This document shows, piece after piece, positions 1-8,843 of a stretch of DNA of 64,000 nucleotides. The notes beneath the pieces were generated by a model. That model did not search any database. It worked only from the letters and a program-made list of their open reading frames with translations, and had not been told where the DNA came from. Origin of the DNA: Catenuloplanes niger (lineage in GTDB: Bacteria; Actinomycetota; Actinomycetes; Mycobacteriales; Micromonosporaceae); the NCBI RefSeq assembly GCF_031458255.1, contig NZ_JAVDYC010000001.1, positions 1,302,001-1,366,000 on the forward strand. The letters run 5' to 3'. The position numbers and the translations under genes are program-made. Every line of letters starts with the position of its first letter. Within the stretch, counting starts at the first letter, position 1.

Positions 1-950
1 CGGCCGCCGGGCACGCGCTGCTTCGGATGGACGCGACCGGCGTCTCGTTCGCCGAGCAGCAGATGCGCCGCGGCAAGTACTACGACCAGCCCGCGTTCCC
101 GTTCGTCCCCGGATACGACGTGGTCGGCACCGTGATCGCGGTCGGCGCCGGCGTGGACCCCGCGATGGTCGGCCGGCGATACGCCGCGATCACCAAGATC
201 GGCGCGTGGGCCAGCCACCTGGAGCTGCACGCCGGCGACCTGGTCGGCATCCCGGACGGGGTGGACCCGGCCTCGGCCGAGACCGTGGTGGTCAACGGCG
301 TCACCGCCTGGCAGATGCTGCACCGCACGGCCCGGGTCCGGCGCGGCGGCACGGTCGTGGTCCTCGGCGCCAACGGCGGCGTCGGCAGCACGCTGGTGCA
401 GCTGGCCCGGCACGCCGGCATCACCGTGATCGGCACCGCGTCGCCGCGCCACCACGACATGCTCCGCGCGCTCGGCGTCACCCCGGTCGACTACCGCGAC
501 CCGGCGATGTACGACCTCATCCGCGAGGCCGCGCCGGACGGGGTGGACGCGGTCTTCGACCACGTCGGCGGGCCCGGCCTGGAGCGGTCCTGGCAGCTGC
601 TGCGGCGCGGCGGGACGCTGGTCTCCTACGGCACCGCCGCCACCAAGGACGAGGCGGGCAACTCGCAGTTGCCGGTGCTGAAGCTGTTCGGCCGGCTGGC
701 TCTGTGGAACTACGCCCCGAACGGCCGCAGCGCGCACTTCTACAACCTGTGGGCCGGGCACCGGAACATCTCGGCGTACCGGGCGCGGATGCGCGAGGAC
801 CTCACCGCGGTACTGCGCCTGCTCGCCGACGGCGTGCTCGCACCGCAGATCGCGGCGCGCTTCCCGCTCTCCGAGGCCCCGGCCGCGCTGGCGCTCGCCG
901 AGTCGCGCACGGTCGCCGGCAAGGTCGTCCTGGTGCCGGACGCCGCCTGA
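1..950 (+). CDS. Quinone-oxidoreductase-like MDR dehydrogenase, 5'-truncated by the window edge
   Basis: The frame is open from the first bases of the window (codons in phase with position 3), so the true start lies upstream; 315 residues are visible. The product is a medium-chain dehydrogenase/reductase of the NAD(P)H:quinone reductase type. The GroES-like half carries FVPGYDVVGTV, and a Rossmann nucleotide-binding motif GANGGVGSTLVQLA follows near visible residue 120. No cysteine-rich structural zinc lobe is seen, as expected for the zinc-free branch. Such enzymes reduce quinones or activated alkenes with NADPH in the cytoplasm; the substrate here cannot be read from sequence. The ATG at 27 is internal, because residues before it still match the family fold. 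Confidence 0.88.
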   Translation, partial: AAGHALLRMDATGVSFAEQQMRRGKYYDQPAFPFVPGYDVVGTVIAVGAGVDPAMVGRRYAAITKIGAWASHLELHAGDLVGIPDGVDPASAETVVVNGVTAWQMLHRTARVRRGGTVVVLGANGGVGSTLVQLARHAGITVIGTASPRHHDMLRALGVTPVDYRDPAMYDLIREAAPDGVDAVFDHVGGPGLERSWQLLRRGGTLVSYGTAATKDEAGNSQLPVLKLFGRLALWNYAPNGRSAHFYNLWAGHRNISAYRARMREDLTAVLRLLADGVLAPQIAARFPLSEAPAALALAESRTVAGKVVLVPDAA

Positions 951-984
951 GACGGTGCCGGCCCGGGCGCGGCACGGCGGGACC

Positions 985-1209
985 TCAGCCGGTGTCGCCG
1001 CCGGCCGGCCGGGGCGCCGCCGCGCGCAGGGTGGCGGCGAGGCGGTCGGCGGCACCGGCGGTGCGGCGGCGGCGCAGGTCACCGGAGAGGTGCAGGGTGA
1101 CGCGGCGTTCCCGCTCGCCGAGCCGGACGAGCGCGACCTCGCCGCCCGGCTCGCCGTCCGCGGCGGTACGGTCACCGCCCGGCACGCCGGGCAGCGGATC
1201 GGTGCTCAT
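985..1209 (-). CDS. Small hypothetical protein, 74 aa
   Basis: I do not recognise a family. The ATG at 1209 has a clear ribosome binding site (GGGAGGT, about 6 nt away), which decides the start and supports a real gene over the longer open frame running into the gene above. The product is short, charged and arginine-rich (RLGERERRVTLHLSGDL), with no membrane segment or signal peptide. It follows the coiled-coil membrane protein gene on the same strand after 32 bp, so the two probably share a transcript. Function unknown. Confidence 0.5.
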   Translation of the reverse strand: MSTDPLPGVPGGDRTAADGEPGGEVALVRLGERERRVTLHLSGDLRRRRTAGAADRLAATLRAAAPRPAGGDTG

Positions 1210-1241
1210 CGTCGGACCTCCCGGTTCGGCGGCCGCGCCGG

Positions 1242-1694
1242 TCACGAGTCGACCGCGTCCTCGGCCTCGGCGCACGCGGTGATGGCCATTTCCAGCGCGG
1301 TACCGAGATCGTCGTCGTCGTCGCGGCGCAGCGCGTCGAAGATCTCCTGGGCGCGCCGCATGCACGGCAGCAGCGCGTCGCGTTCACCGGTGACCTCGGA
1401 CAGCTGGTCCTCGGTGTTTTTCAGCCGGGCGTCCAGGTCGGTGGCGCGGCGCTCCGTCTCGGTGATCGCGGCGTCGCGGTCGCGCAGCAGCGCCTCGGTC
1501 GCGTTGTGCCGGCGACGCTCGTTGACGTAGAGGCCGAGCCCGGTCCCGGCGAGCACGAGCAGCAGCAGGCACACCACACCGAGCACCAGCGTGGTGACCG
1601 GCAGCTGGTTACCCGCCGGCGGCGGCGCGGCGTAGGTGGGACCGGCCGGCGCCGGGTACTGGTGGCCCTCCGGCCCGTACTGCGGGTACGACAT
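1242..1694 (-). CDS. Single-pass membrane protein with coiled-coil tail
   Basis: A 150-residue protein with a short Pro/Gly/Tyr-rich N-terminus (MSYPQYGPEG), one strong membrane helix at about residues 31-54, then a long charged helical stretch of coiled-coil type (about 57-110) rich in Glu, Arg and Asp. An acidic run DDDDD lies near residue 130. The Pro/Gly/Tyr-rich head plus single helix is common in actinobacterial envelope proteins of unknown role. An AAAGGGG ribosome site precedes the ATG. It is divergent from the sensor kinase gene at 1787, and the small gene at 985-1209 follows it. No enzymatic motif is visible, so I assign no function. Confidence 0.75.
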   Translation of the reverse strand: MSYPQYGPEGHQYPAPAGPTYAAPPPAGNQLPVTTLVLGVVCLLLLVLAGTGLGLYVNERRRHNATEALLRDRDAAITETERRATDLDARLKNTEDQLSEVTGERDALLPCMRRAQEIFDALRRDDDDDLGTALEMAITACAEAEDAVDS

Positions 1695-1786
1695 GACGCC
1701 CCTTTCGGCTCAGGTGCAGCGTATTGACCATGGGGAGTATGCGGTGATGGTCGTTCGACCACCATCGGGATCGACGGGGATACGAT

Positions 1787-4030
1787 GTGCGCGTGCCGGG
1801 CGCGGTGGAGCAGAGGCTTCTCGACCAAGGGTTGAGATACGCGCTCGGCCTACGCGTCGTCGTGGTCGGACTGTCCGGTTCGGTCGGTCTGGCGCTCGCC
1901 GCGATGCCCGACCGGGCGGTGACAGCCGTCGTGGTGACCGCGTTCAACGGGTGGAGCCTGCTCTACGCCTTGGTCATGGTGCGCGGCGGCGCGCGTGCGC
2001 GTCAATGGGCGCCGGTCGCGGACGTCGCGGCGGTCTGCGGCATCTGTCTGAGCATGTCCTGGACCGTCACCCCGGACCCGCGCGGCGGCGCCACCTGGGT
2101 GCTGATCGCGCTGAACATGGCCGTGGTCACCTACCCGTGGCAGATCGGCGGCCGGGCGCTGGCGGCGGCGACCGCGGTGATCATCGCGGTCTACTACACC
2201 GGCGCGACGCTCGCCGATCCGGGCGGCTGGCTCGTCGACCCCACGCTCGGGCCGTGGACCGCGGCCGAGGCCGCGCTCTCCTTCGGTCTCCACCGGTTCG
2301 TGCGGCGCAGCGCCCGCACCGCGGACCGGGTCATCGCCCGCAGCGCCGGCCTGCGCCGGGCCGCGGAGATCGCGGCCGCGCGCCGGTCCGGTGAGCGGGA
2401 GTACCTCGCGGCGTTGCACGACACCGCGGCCGCCACGCTGCTGATGGTCGGCGACGGCGTGGTCGCCCGGCCCGAGCCGTGGCTGTCCGCGCAGGCCCGG
2501 CGGGACCTGGCCGAACTGCACCGGTCCGGCGGCGCCGCGCACGGCGGGACCGATCTGATCCCGCTGCTGCGCGAGGTGGCCCGGCACACGCCGGTGCGCG
2601 TCACCTGGGCGGCACCGGACACGCTGACGCTGCCGGCCGCGGACGCGCTCTCGCTCAGCCGTGGCGTGCGGGAGGCGCTGGCCAACGTGGCCCGGCACGC
2701 GGGCACGGACACCGCCGAGATCCGGGTACGCGACGACGGCGCGCTGGTCACGGCCGAGGTCGCGGACGCCGGCCGCGGCTTCGACCCGGCGCGGATCGCC
2801 GCGGACCGGTACGGCGTGACCCGGTCACTGATCGAGCGGATGAGACGCACCGGCGGCCGCGCCCGGATCGACAGCCGCCCCGGTCACGGCACCACCGTCA
2901 CGCTGACCTGCCCACGACCGGCCGAGGACGACGGCGGCGACCAAGAGGTGATCACCACGTCGTTCCAGCGCGGCCTGCGCTGGGCCGCGATCAGCATCAC
3001 GCTGGCCGTCCTCACGCTGCTCGACCTGCCCCGGCTGCTCACCGCCGGCGCCGCGTACACCGCGCTCCGGCCACAGCTGACCGCCTGGGCCGGGCTGGTC
3101 GCGGTCACGCTGGTGGTGGCCGTGGCGACCTGGCGGGACCGGCCGCTCGGCCGATGGCGGTGGGCGCTGGCCGCGCTGGTGTTCGCGCTGGCCGCGCTGG
3201 CCACCTCGGCCGTGCGCCCGGAGTTCCGGCTCGGCTCCGCGCACTGGTCGGAGGGCGACGCCGGCTGGCCGCTCGTGCTGCTGCTGATGGGCGGGCGCGT
3301 CGCGGTCCTGGTCGCGGCGCTGGCCGCGCAGTACCTGATGACGTTCGGTCAGGCCGCGCTGGCCGGGACGGCCGCGCTGAGCGTCGCCGGTGCGATCAGC
3401 GCCACCTGGGCCGTGCTGTCCTACCAGCTCGCGATCGCGATGATCGCGGCCGTGCTGCGCGGCATGGCCGTCTCGGTCGCGCGGGCGGTGCGCGCGGACG
3501 AGCGGCTGCGCACGTCCGAGGCGGTCGCCCGGCACCTGCACGCCGACCGCACCGGCCGGATCGCGGCGCTGGCGGCCACGGCCGTACCGCTGCTGGAAGG
3601 TCTTGCCGCCGGTGGGCTGGATCCCGGCGACCCGGACGTGCGGCGGGCGTGCGCGGCCGAGGCGGCGCGGATGCGGCGGCTGTTCGCGGGCGACGACGGG
3701 CCCGCGGACGCGCTCGCCCACGAGCTGCGCGCCGCCGTCGAGCAGGCCGAGCGGGACGGCGTCACGGTGTCGTTCGCGGCGCACGGCACCCGCCCGGACC
3801 TGCCGCCCCGGGTGCGCCGCCGGCTGGTCGCACCGGCCATCGCCGCGCTCGCCACCGCGACCGGCCGGGCCCGGCTCACCGTCACCGGCGCCGGTGACAC
3901 CGTCACCGTCAGCGTCGTCGCCACCTGCGCGCCACCACCGCCGGTGCCGGACGGCGACGGGGTCCGGCGGTCCGTGCTGGCCGACGGCGACCGGCTGTGG
4001 ATCCACGCGTCCTGGCGGGGAGAGCCATGA
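1787..4030 (+). CDS. Duplicated (tandem) sensor histidine kinase, second half degenerate
   Basis: This 747-residue protein is about twice the usual length for a NarL-partner kinase. Part one: five or six membrane helices (about 20-180), a HisKA_3-like dimerisation helix with LHDTAAATLL (His near residue 211), and an HATPase domain with ANVARHAG (N box) and DAGRGFD (G1 box) ending near residue 380. Part two repeats the plan: a second membrane bundle (about 395-570), a helix with LHADRTGRIAAL, and a C-terminal domain that lacks recognisable N and G boxes. Inference: only the first half phosphorylates, and the second half may sense or regulate. The GTG at 1787 has GGGGA 6 nt upstream. The stop overlaps the response regulator start by 4 bp (ATGA), so the two are translationally coupled. 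The signal is unknown. Confidence 0.85.
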   Translation: MRVPGAVEQRLLDQGLRYALGLRVVVVGLSGSVGLALAAMPDRAVTAVVVTAFNGWSLLYALVMVRGGARARQWAPVADVAAVCGICLSMSWTVTPDPRGGATWVLIALNMAVVTYPWQIGGRALAAATAVIIAVYYTGATLADPGGWLVDPTLGPWTAAEAALSFGLHRFVRRSARTADRVIARSAGLRRAAEIAAARRSGEREYLAALHDTAAATLLMVGDGVVARPEPWLSAQARRDLAELHRSGGAAHGGTDLIPLLREVARHTPVRVTWAAPDTLTLPAADALSLSRGVREALANVARHAGTDTAEIRVRDDGALVTAEVADAGRGFDPARIAADRYGVTRSLIERMRRTGGRARIDSRPGHGTTVTLTCPRPAEDDGGDQEVITTSFQRGLRWAAISITLAVLTLLDLPRLLTAGAAYTALRPQLTAWAGLVAVTLVVAVATWRDRPLGRWRWALAALVFALAALATSAVRPEFRLGSAHWSEGDAGWPLVLLLMGGRVAVLVAALAAQYLMTFGQAALAGTAALSVAGAISATWAVLSYQLAIAMIAAVLRGMAVSVARAVRADERLRTSEAVARHLHADRTGRIAALAATAVPLLEGLAAGGLDPGDPDVRRACAAEAARMRRLFAGDDGPADALAHELRAAVEQAERDGVTVSFAAHGTRPDLPPRVRRRLVAPAIAALATATGRARLTVTGAGDTVTVSVVATCAPPPPVPDGDGVRRSVLADGDRLWIHASWRGEP

Positions 4031-4668
4031 TCACTGTGGTCGTCGTGGACGATCATCCCGTCGTCGTGGCCGGCGTGCGGTCCTGGTGCGCGCCGGCCGG
4101 GACGCCCATCGACGTCGTCGCGGCCGGTCCCACGGTCGCGGCCGCCTGGCTGCCGCCGGGTGACCGCGCCGACGTCGTCGTCCTCGACCTGCAGCTCGAT
4201 CCGACCGGGCCGGCGTACGGCGACCTGAAACGCCTGGTCGACGCGGGACGTCAGGTGGTGGTCTTCAGCATGCGCGCGGACCGGGAGACCGCGCTGACCG
4301 CGCTGGACATCGGCGCGTTCACCTACCTGACCAAGGCCGAGGGCGAGGAGCATTTGGTCGCGGCGATCGTCGCGGCCGCGCACAGCACGCCGTACACGCC
4401 ACCGACGCTGTCCGGCGCGTTCGGCACCGACGACCGGCCGCACCGGCCACGGCTGTCCCCGCGTGAGCACCAGATCCTGATCGAATGGTTCCACTCCGAG
4501 TCCAAGGAGATGGTCGCGCGCCGCCTCGACATCACGGTCCACCGGGTCAACTCCGGCCTGGAACGGGTACGGGTGAAGTACGCCAACGTCGGCCGGGAGG
4601 CGCCGACCAAGGCCGCGCTGGTCGCCCGCGCGATCCAGGACGGTCTGATCACGACCGACGAGCTGTGA
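4027..4668 (+). CDS. Response regulator with LuxR-type DNA-binding domain
   Basis: A 213-residue regulator. The N-terminal receiver starts MITVVVVDDHPVVVAG, with the phospho-acceptor Asp near residue 54 (VVVLDLQLD) and the conserved Lys in YLTKAEGE. The C-terminal helix-turn-helix has LSPREHQIL and EMVARRLDITVHRVNS, close to the NarL/LuxR pattern, though the usual GLSNKEIA recognition segment is divergent. The ATG overlaps the kinase stop, which fixes the start and makes the tandem kinase its cognate partner. It is expected to be phosphorylated by the first kinase half and to bind DNA as a dimer; targets are not evident nearby. Confidence 0.88.
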   Translation: MITVVVVDDHPVVVAGVRSWCAPAGTPIDVVAAGPTVAAAWLPPGDRADVVVLDLQLDPTGPAYGDLKRLVDAGRQVVVFSMRADRETALTALDIGAFTYLTKAEGEEHLVAAIVAAAHSTPYTPPTLSGAFGTDDRPHRPRLSPREHQILIEWFHSESKEMVARRLDITVHRVNSGLERVRVKYANVGREAPTKAALVARAIQDGLITTDEL

Positions 4669-5109
4669 CCACCTGACGGCGCGGGCCGGGCGGCGACCTG
4701 TTCGCGTTCGCCCACGGCGGCACCGGCGACGACCACCCGGACCGTGCCGGTGGCGATGGACGCGGGCCGCCGGCGGTTTCGCGGCCGCGGACGGCTGACG
4801 CAACGGCATCGGCGGCCGGGGCGGTCCGAGGGCCGGGTGCGCCTGCACGGCTGACCCTTCCCCGCCGACGGCCGGCCTCCGCCGCGGCATGCCCCGCACC
4901 GGCGTGGGCACGGCGCCGTGGCCCGGTCGGCCGTCCCGTGGGCGAGTCGCGCGCCGTGGTGGTGGGTGACGCACGACGGGACCGGCAGGGAGGCCGCCCG
5001 CGGCCGACCGGTGCCCGCGGGAGCACTGGGAAGGCGCCCACGCCGGAAGCGGGAAACGGTTGCCGGTCATCGGTTTTCGGCACTTGGGCCGGCCGGTGCC
5101 GGGGTGGCG
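4669..5109. other. 441-bp intergenic region with no supported gene
   Basis: Very GC-rich DNA between the response regulator and the convergent nhaA gene. Open frames exist on both strands, but none has a ribosome binding site, a recognisable domain or a plausible start. I see no strong hairpin with a T-run and no clean repeat. Confidence 0.5.
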
Positions 5110-6405
5110 TCACTTCTGGTAGACGTCCGGGATGCCGTCCGCGTCCGCGTCGCGGGCCTCCTCGATCGCGAGGCGCTTGTAGTGGCGGTTGCGCAGGCGC
5201 AGGACCACGGTGGCCAGCAGCGCGGAGACGAGGGAGCCGGCGAGGATGCCGATCCGGGCGTGTTCGTCCTTCTCGCTGCCGACGCCGAACGCGAGCTCGC
5301 CGATCAGCAGCGACACGGTGAAGCCGATGCCGGCCAGCAGCGACAGGCCGAGCACGTCCCACCAGCTGATCTCGTCGCCGAGTGACGCGCGGGTGAACCG
5401 CTGCACCAGCCATGTCGTGCCGAGCACGCCGACGCACTTGCCGGCGACCAGGCCGAGGATGATGCCGATGGTGACCGGGTCGCGCAGCGTCGCGCCGAGC
5501 CCGCCGGCGCCGGCGACCGAGACCCCGGCGGCGAAGAACGCGAAGACCGGCACGGCCACGCCGGCGGACAGCGGCCGCCACCGGTGCTCGAAGTGTTCGG
5601 CCAGGCCCGGCCCGGGGCCGTCGGATCGGCGTACGACCGGGACCATGAAGCCGAGCAGCACGCCGGCGACGGTGGCGTGGATGCCGGAGGCGTGCACCAG
5701 GCCCCAGGTCAGCGCGGCCAGCGGCAGCAGCAGCCACCAGGAGCGGACCCGCTTCTGCACCAGGAACGCGAACAGCGCGAGCGGCACGAGCGCGGCCAGC
5801 AGCGGCAGTACGGCCAGCGAGCTGGTGTAGAACACCGCGATGACCACGATCGCCAGCAGGTCGTCGACGACCGCGAGCGTGAGCAGGAACGTGCGCAGCG
5901 CGGACGGCAGGTGGGTGGAGATCACGCCGAGCACGGCGAGCGCGAACGCGATGTCCGTCGCGGTCGGCACCGCCCAGCCGGACAGCGCGCCCTGCGCCGA
6001 GGTCGCGTTGACCGCGGTGTAGATCAGCGCCGGTGCGGCCATCCCGCCGACCGCGGCGGCGATCGGCATCACCGCCCGCCGCGGGTCGCGCAGGTCGCCG
6101 GCGACGAACTCGCGCTTGAGCTCCAGTCCCGCGACGAAGAAGAAGATGGCCAGCAGTCCGTCCGCGGCCCACTGCGCCAGCGTCAGGTCCAGGTGCAGCG
6201 CGTGCGGGCCGACCCGGAACTCGCCGAGGTCCTGGTAGGCCGCCGACCACGGGGAGTTCGCCCAGATCAGTGCCGCGACGGCCGCGACCAGCAGGAGTAC
6301 GCCGCCGACCGTCTCCGCGCGGAGGATGTCGGCGATCCGGCGGGCCTCGGGCCAGCTCCCGCGGCCGAACAGGTGGCGGGCAGGGCGGGGCGGCACACCG
6401 GACAC
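5110..6405 (-). CDS. nhaA: Na+/H+ antiporter NhaA
   Basis: A 431-residue inner-membrane antiporter exchanging cytoplasmic Na+ for external H+ for pH and sodium homeostasis. Diagnostic features: [15 protein letters not shown] in helix [34 protein letters not shown], and the ion-binding aspartate pair in [15 protein letters not shown]. It has a roughly 12-helix layout, with a hydrophilic tail ending [13 protein letters not shown]. The GTG at 6405 has GAGGAG 4 nt upstream. An in-frame GTG at 6459 would add 18 residues and has only a weak site, so the shorter start is preferred. It is converging with the response regulator gene; no operon partner is obvious. Confidence 0.93.
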   Translation of the reverse strand: MSGVPPRPARHLFGRGSWPEARRIADILRAETVGGVLLLVAAVAALIWANSPWSAAYQDLGEFRVGPHALHLDLTLAQWAADGLLAIFFFVAGLELKREFVAGDLRDPRRAVMPIAAAVGGMAAPALIYTAVNATSAQGALSGWAVPTATDIAFALAVLGVISTHLPSALRTFLLTLAVVDDLLAIVVIAVFYTSSLAVLPLLAALVPLALFAFLVQKRVRSWWLLLPLAALTWGLVHASGIHATVAGVLLGFMVPVVRRSDGPGPGLAEHFEHRWRPLSAGVAVPVFAFFAAGVSVAGAGGLGATLRDPVTIGIILGLVAGKCVGVLGTTWLVQRFTRASLGDEISWWDVLGLSLLAGIGFTVSLLIGELAFGVGSEKDEHARIGILAGSLVSALLATVVLRLRNRHYKRLAIEEARDADADGIPDVYQK

Positions 6406-6507
6406 GGGGCTCCTCAGGGCAGGGTGCGGCTGGGACTCGCCGACCAGTCTTCCCGGCACACCTGCCTCGAACCTACCGTGCCGGCGCGCGCCACGCAGCG
6501 TCGCAGG

Positions 6508-7446
6508 TCACCGGCGGCCCCGGCGGCGGGCGGCGACCTTCCAGGCGGTCTGCTGCACCAGCAGCGTCAGCACGCCGGCGACCACGATCGCCACCAGGTT
6601 GATCACCAGCTGGAGTGCGGACCCCCACGCCTCGTTCCCGACGCCGTAGGCGATCGCGACCGCCGCGTTGGCCGCGGCCGGGACGGTGGTGACCGAGATC
6701 AGCACGCCGACCAGCGTGCCCGCCTTGGACGAGGTCAGCGACAGGATCCCGGCGACGCCGGCGAGGAAGCCGACCACCCAGGAGAGCGCGTCCGGCCGCC
6801 AGATGAAGTCGGTCAGCGGCCGCTCCGCCACCAGCATCGCCGCGTCCACCAGCCCGAACGCGGTCAGCAACCAGGTCGCCAGCACGGTCACCGCCATCCC
6901 GACCGGGAAACCGACCGCGAGCGCGAGCACGGACCGGTGCAGCAGCTCGCGGCGTCGCTGGACCAGCCCGACGCACAGCGCGGCCAGCGGCCCGAACTCC
7001 GGGCCGACGACCATCGAGCCGACGATCAGGATCGGCTGGTCCAGCAGTACGCCGATGCCGGCGATCACGCAGGCCACCGACATGAACGCGAGGAACGACA
7101 CCGACAGCGCGGTCTCCTCGCCGGTCTTGTGCTCGATCTCGTGCCAGACCACCGCGTCGACGCCCAGACCGGGGGTACGGTCGGCCGCGCGCGACGCCGC
7201 GCCCGACATCGCCATGTCGACGTTCTCCACCGAGATCGCGCCGCGTTCGTCGATGCCGAGCCCGCGCAGCGCGTCCAGCACGCCGCTCGCGCCCTCCCGC
7301 ACCACGTCGAACTCGATCAGGTCGCCGCGCGGTGACCGGGCCGCCCCCGTGACGACGGTCAGATGGGTGACCGCCTGATCGGTCATCAACATCTGTTCGA
7401 CCTTCTCGGTCATCGACTCCGGCGAGATCACCCGAATGTGCAGCAC
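6508..7446 (-). CDS. DUF389 family membrane protein
   Basis: A 312-residue protein. A soluble N-terminal domain (about 1-110, MLHIRVISPESMTEKVEQML) is followed by six or more membrane helices, including SFLAFMSVACVIAGIGVLLD and the conserved IVGSMVVGPEFGPLAAL. This is the hallmark layout of the DUF389 (TIGR00341-like) family, whose function is not established. The GTG start lies 8 nt after a TAGACT -10-like hexamer (7455-7460, minus strand), so the mRNA may be leaderless. The neighbouring nhaA, about 100 bp downstream on the same strand, may be co-transcribed. Confidence 0.85.
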   Translation of the reverse strand: MLHIRVISPESMTEKVEQMLMTDQAVTHLTVVTGAARSPRGDLIEFDVVREGASGVLDALRGLGIDERGAISVENVDMAMSGAASRAADRTPGLGVDAVVWHEIEHKTGEETALSVSFLAFMSVACVIAGIGVLLDQPILIVGSMVVGPEFGPLAALCVGLVQRRRELLHRSVLALAVGFPVGMAVTVLATWLLTAFGLVDAAMLVAERPLTDFIWRPDALSWVVGFLAGVAGILSLTSSKAGTLVGVLISVTTVPAAANAAVAIAYGVGNEAWGSALQLVINLVAIVVAGVLTLLVQQTAWKVAARRRGRR

Positions 7447-7486
7447 GACCGCACAGTCTAGGGAGTGCCCGGCCCGGCGGGCCGCG

Positions 7487-8098
7487 TCACCGCTGCCGGA
7501 GCCGCCGGCGGTTGGTGGTCAGGACCTCGTCGGACAGTCCGGGGTCGGCCTCGGCGACCGCGCGGGAGAGCACCAGCGCGCCGACCATCTGGGAGAACAT
7601 CGCCACCGCCCGCTCCCGGGCCTCCGCCGCGGTCAGCTCGGTGCCGGACTGGCGCGCGCGGTCGAGCACCATCTCGGTGATGGCGCCGAGATATCCCTCG
7701 AGGCCGCGCCGGTACTCCGCCTGGGCGGTGGCGCCGTGGCGGCCGGCGTCGACCGCGAGCGCGGCCGAGGCGCAGCCGGTCTCCGGGTGGTCGCGGTGGT
7801 CGGCGGTCAGGTAGCCGTCGACCATGTCGCGCAGGGCCGCCCGGGCGGAGCGGGGGTGGGCCTCGCGGATCGCGGCGAGCGCGTCGAGCGAGTCGGTGAA
7901 ACCCCGGCGGTAGACCTCGAGGGCGAGGTCCTCCTTCGAGGAGAAGTGGTTGTAGAACCCGCCGTGCGTCATGCCGGCGGCCTTCATCAGGTCCTCGATG
8001 CCGATGCCGTCGACGCCGCGCAGCCGGAAGCCCTCGCCCGCCGCGCGGACGATCCTCTCGCGGTTGAGCCGCTTCTGCTCCTGGGTGATGCGTGGCAT
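7487..8098 (-). CDS. TetR/AcrR family transcriptional repressor
   Basis: A 203-residue repressor with an N-terminal TetR helix-turn-helix (IVRAAGEGFRLRGVDGIGIE, then MKAAGMTHGGFYNHFSSKE). The C-terminal ligand domain has GCASAALAVDAGRHG, typical of the branch controlling NAD(P)-dependent reductases and quinone or electrophile responses. The ATG at 8098 has GAGGAGGT 7 nt upstream; an upstream in-frame GTG overlaps that ribosome site and is unlikely. It is divergent from the reductase gene at 8232, with a perfect inverted repeat in between, so it most likely represses the divergent genes and itself. The ligand is unknown. Confidence 0.9.
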   Translation of the reverse strand: MPRITQEQKRLNRERIVRAAGEGFRLRGVDGIGIEDLMKAAGMTHGGFYNHFSSKEDLALEVYRRGFTDSLDALAAIREAHPRSARAALRDMVDGYLTADHRDHPETGCASAALAVDAGRHGATAQAEYRRGLEGYLGAITEMVLDRARQSGTELTAAEARERAVAMFSQMVGALVLSRAVAEADPGLSDEVLTTNRRRLRQR

Positions 8099-8123
8099 CT
8101 CGGGCACCTCCTCGACCGCTGAC

Positions 8124-8139
8124 GATGATACCCGACATC
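8124..8139. promoter_or_regulatory. Degenerate second copy of the TetR operator
   Basis: GATGAT-ACCC-GACATC matches the core of the perfect site at 8187-8216 (GATGTC-GCAT-GACATC): identical right arm, same 4-nt spacer, two mismatches in the left arm. It lies 26 bp upstream of the tetR start, where binding would autoregulate tetR. A weaker third match (AATGTC-AGCC-ACCATC) sits at 8169-8184. Confidence 0.45.
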
Positions 8140-8186
8140 AAAGCCGGCGCCCGCGCTTGACACTCAATAATGTCAGCCACCATCAT

Positions 8187-8216
8187 AATTTTTGATGTCG
8201 CATGACATCAAAAATT
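8187..8216. promoter_or_regulatory. Perfect 13-bp-arm inverted repeat, TetR operator
   Basis: Arms 8187-8199 and 8204-8216 are exact reverse complements (half-site AATTTTTGATGTC) around GCAT. It sits just upstream of the ribosome binding site of the reductase gene and overlaps the likely core promoter: TTGACA at 8157-8162 and an AT-rich CATAAT at 8184-8189, with spacing longer than ideal. Position, symmetry and the divergent TetR gene together support a repressor operator. Confidence 0.8.
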
Positions 8217-8231
8217 GGAGGAAGGCATCGC

Positions 8232-8831
8232 ATGGACTTCGGATTCATCGGCGCGGGCACGATCGGGCAGGGCATCGCCGCGCATCTCGTCGCGGCCGGC
8301 CACCGCGTCGTGCTGAGCGCGCGCCGTGGCCCGGCCGCACTCCGCGACACGGTGGCCCGGCTCGGGCCGTCGGCCGCCGCGGGCACGGTCGCCGAGGCGG
8401 CCGCGGCCGACATGGTGTTCCTCGCGGTCAGGTGGGCGGACATCCCCGCCGCGCTGGCCGGCGTGCCCGCCTGGGACGGCCGGATCCTGGTCGACACCAC
8501 CAACCAGCTCGGCCCGACCCCGGCGGACTACGTCGACCTCGGCACGGATACGGGCAGCGAGTTCGTCGCCCGGCACGCCCCGGGCGCACGCGTGGTCAAG
8601 GCGTTCAACACGCTGTTCGCGCAGTACATCGTGCCCGACCCGCGGCACGCGGCGGGCCGCCAGCTGCTGTTCTACGCGGGCGACGACGCGGACGCGAAGG
8701 AGGCCCTCCGCGCGGTCGCCGAGGAGATCGGCTTCGCGCCGGTGGACGCCGGGTCACTGCGGGACGGCGGCCGGCTGATGCAGGTCGGCGGCGGCCCGCT
8801 CTCCGCGCTGCACGCGCTCAAGCAGGACTGA
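8232..8831 (+). CDS. NADPH-dependent F420 reductase-like NAD(P)-binding protein
   Basis: A 199-residue Rossmann protein with dinucleotide-binding motif GFIGAGTIGQGIAAHL at residue 4 and SARRG, which would favour NADP. It includes VFLAVRWADIPAAL, DTTNQLG and VVKAFNTLFAQYI. Length and motifs match the F420-dependent NADP reductase/YqeG-like group of stand-alone reductases. The real substrate is uncertain; many homologues are annotated only as NAD(P)-binding. The ATG at 8232 follows GGAGGAAGG by about 6 nt; translation from 8202 would begin inside the operator. First gene of a pair with the MDR dehydrogenase 12 bp downstream, probably repressed by the divergent TetR. Confidence 0.85.
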   Translation: MDFGFIGAGTIGQGIAAHLVAAGHRVVLSARRGPAALRDTVARLGPSAAAGTVAEAAAADMVFLAVRWADIPAALAGVPAWDGRILVDTTNQLGPTPADYVDLGTDTGSEFVARHAPGARVVKAFNTLFAQYIVPDPRHAAGRQLLFYAGDDADAKEALRAVAEEIGFAPVDAGSLRDGGRLMQVGGGPLSALHALKQD

Positions 8832-8843
8832 ACGGAGACGACG

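Noticed and set aside
4649-5110. Open frames on both strands in the 4669-5109 gap
   Set aside because: No ribosome site, no recognisable motif, and low-complexity Pro/Arg-rich translations; left as non-coding.
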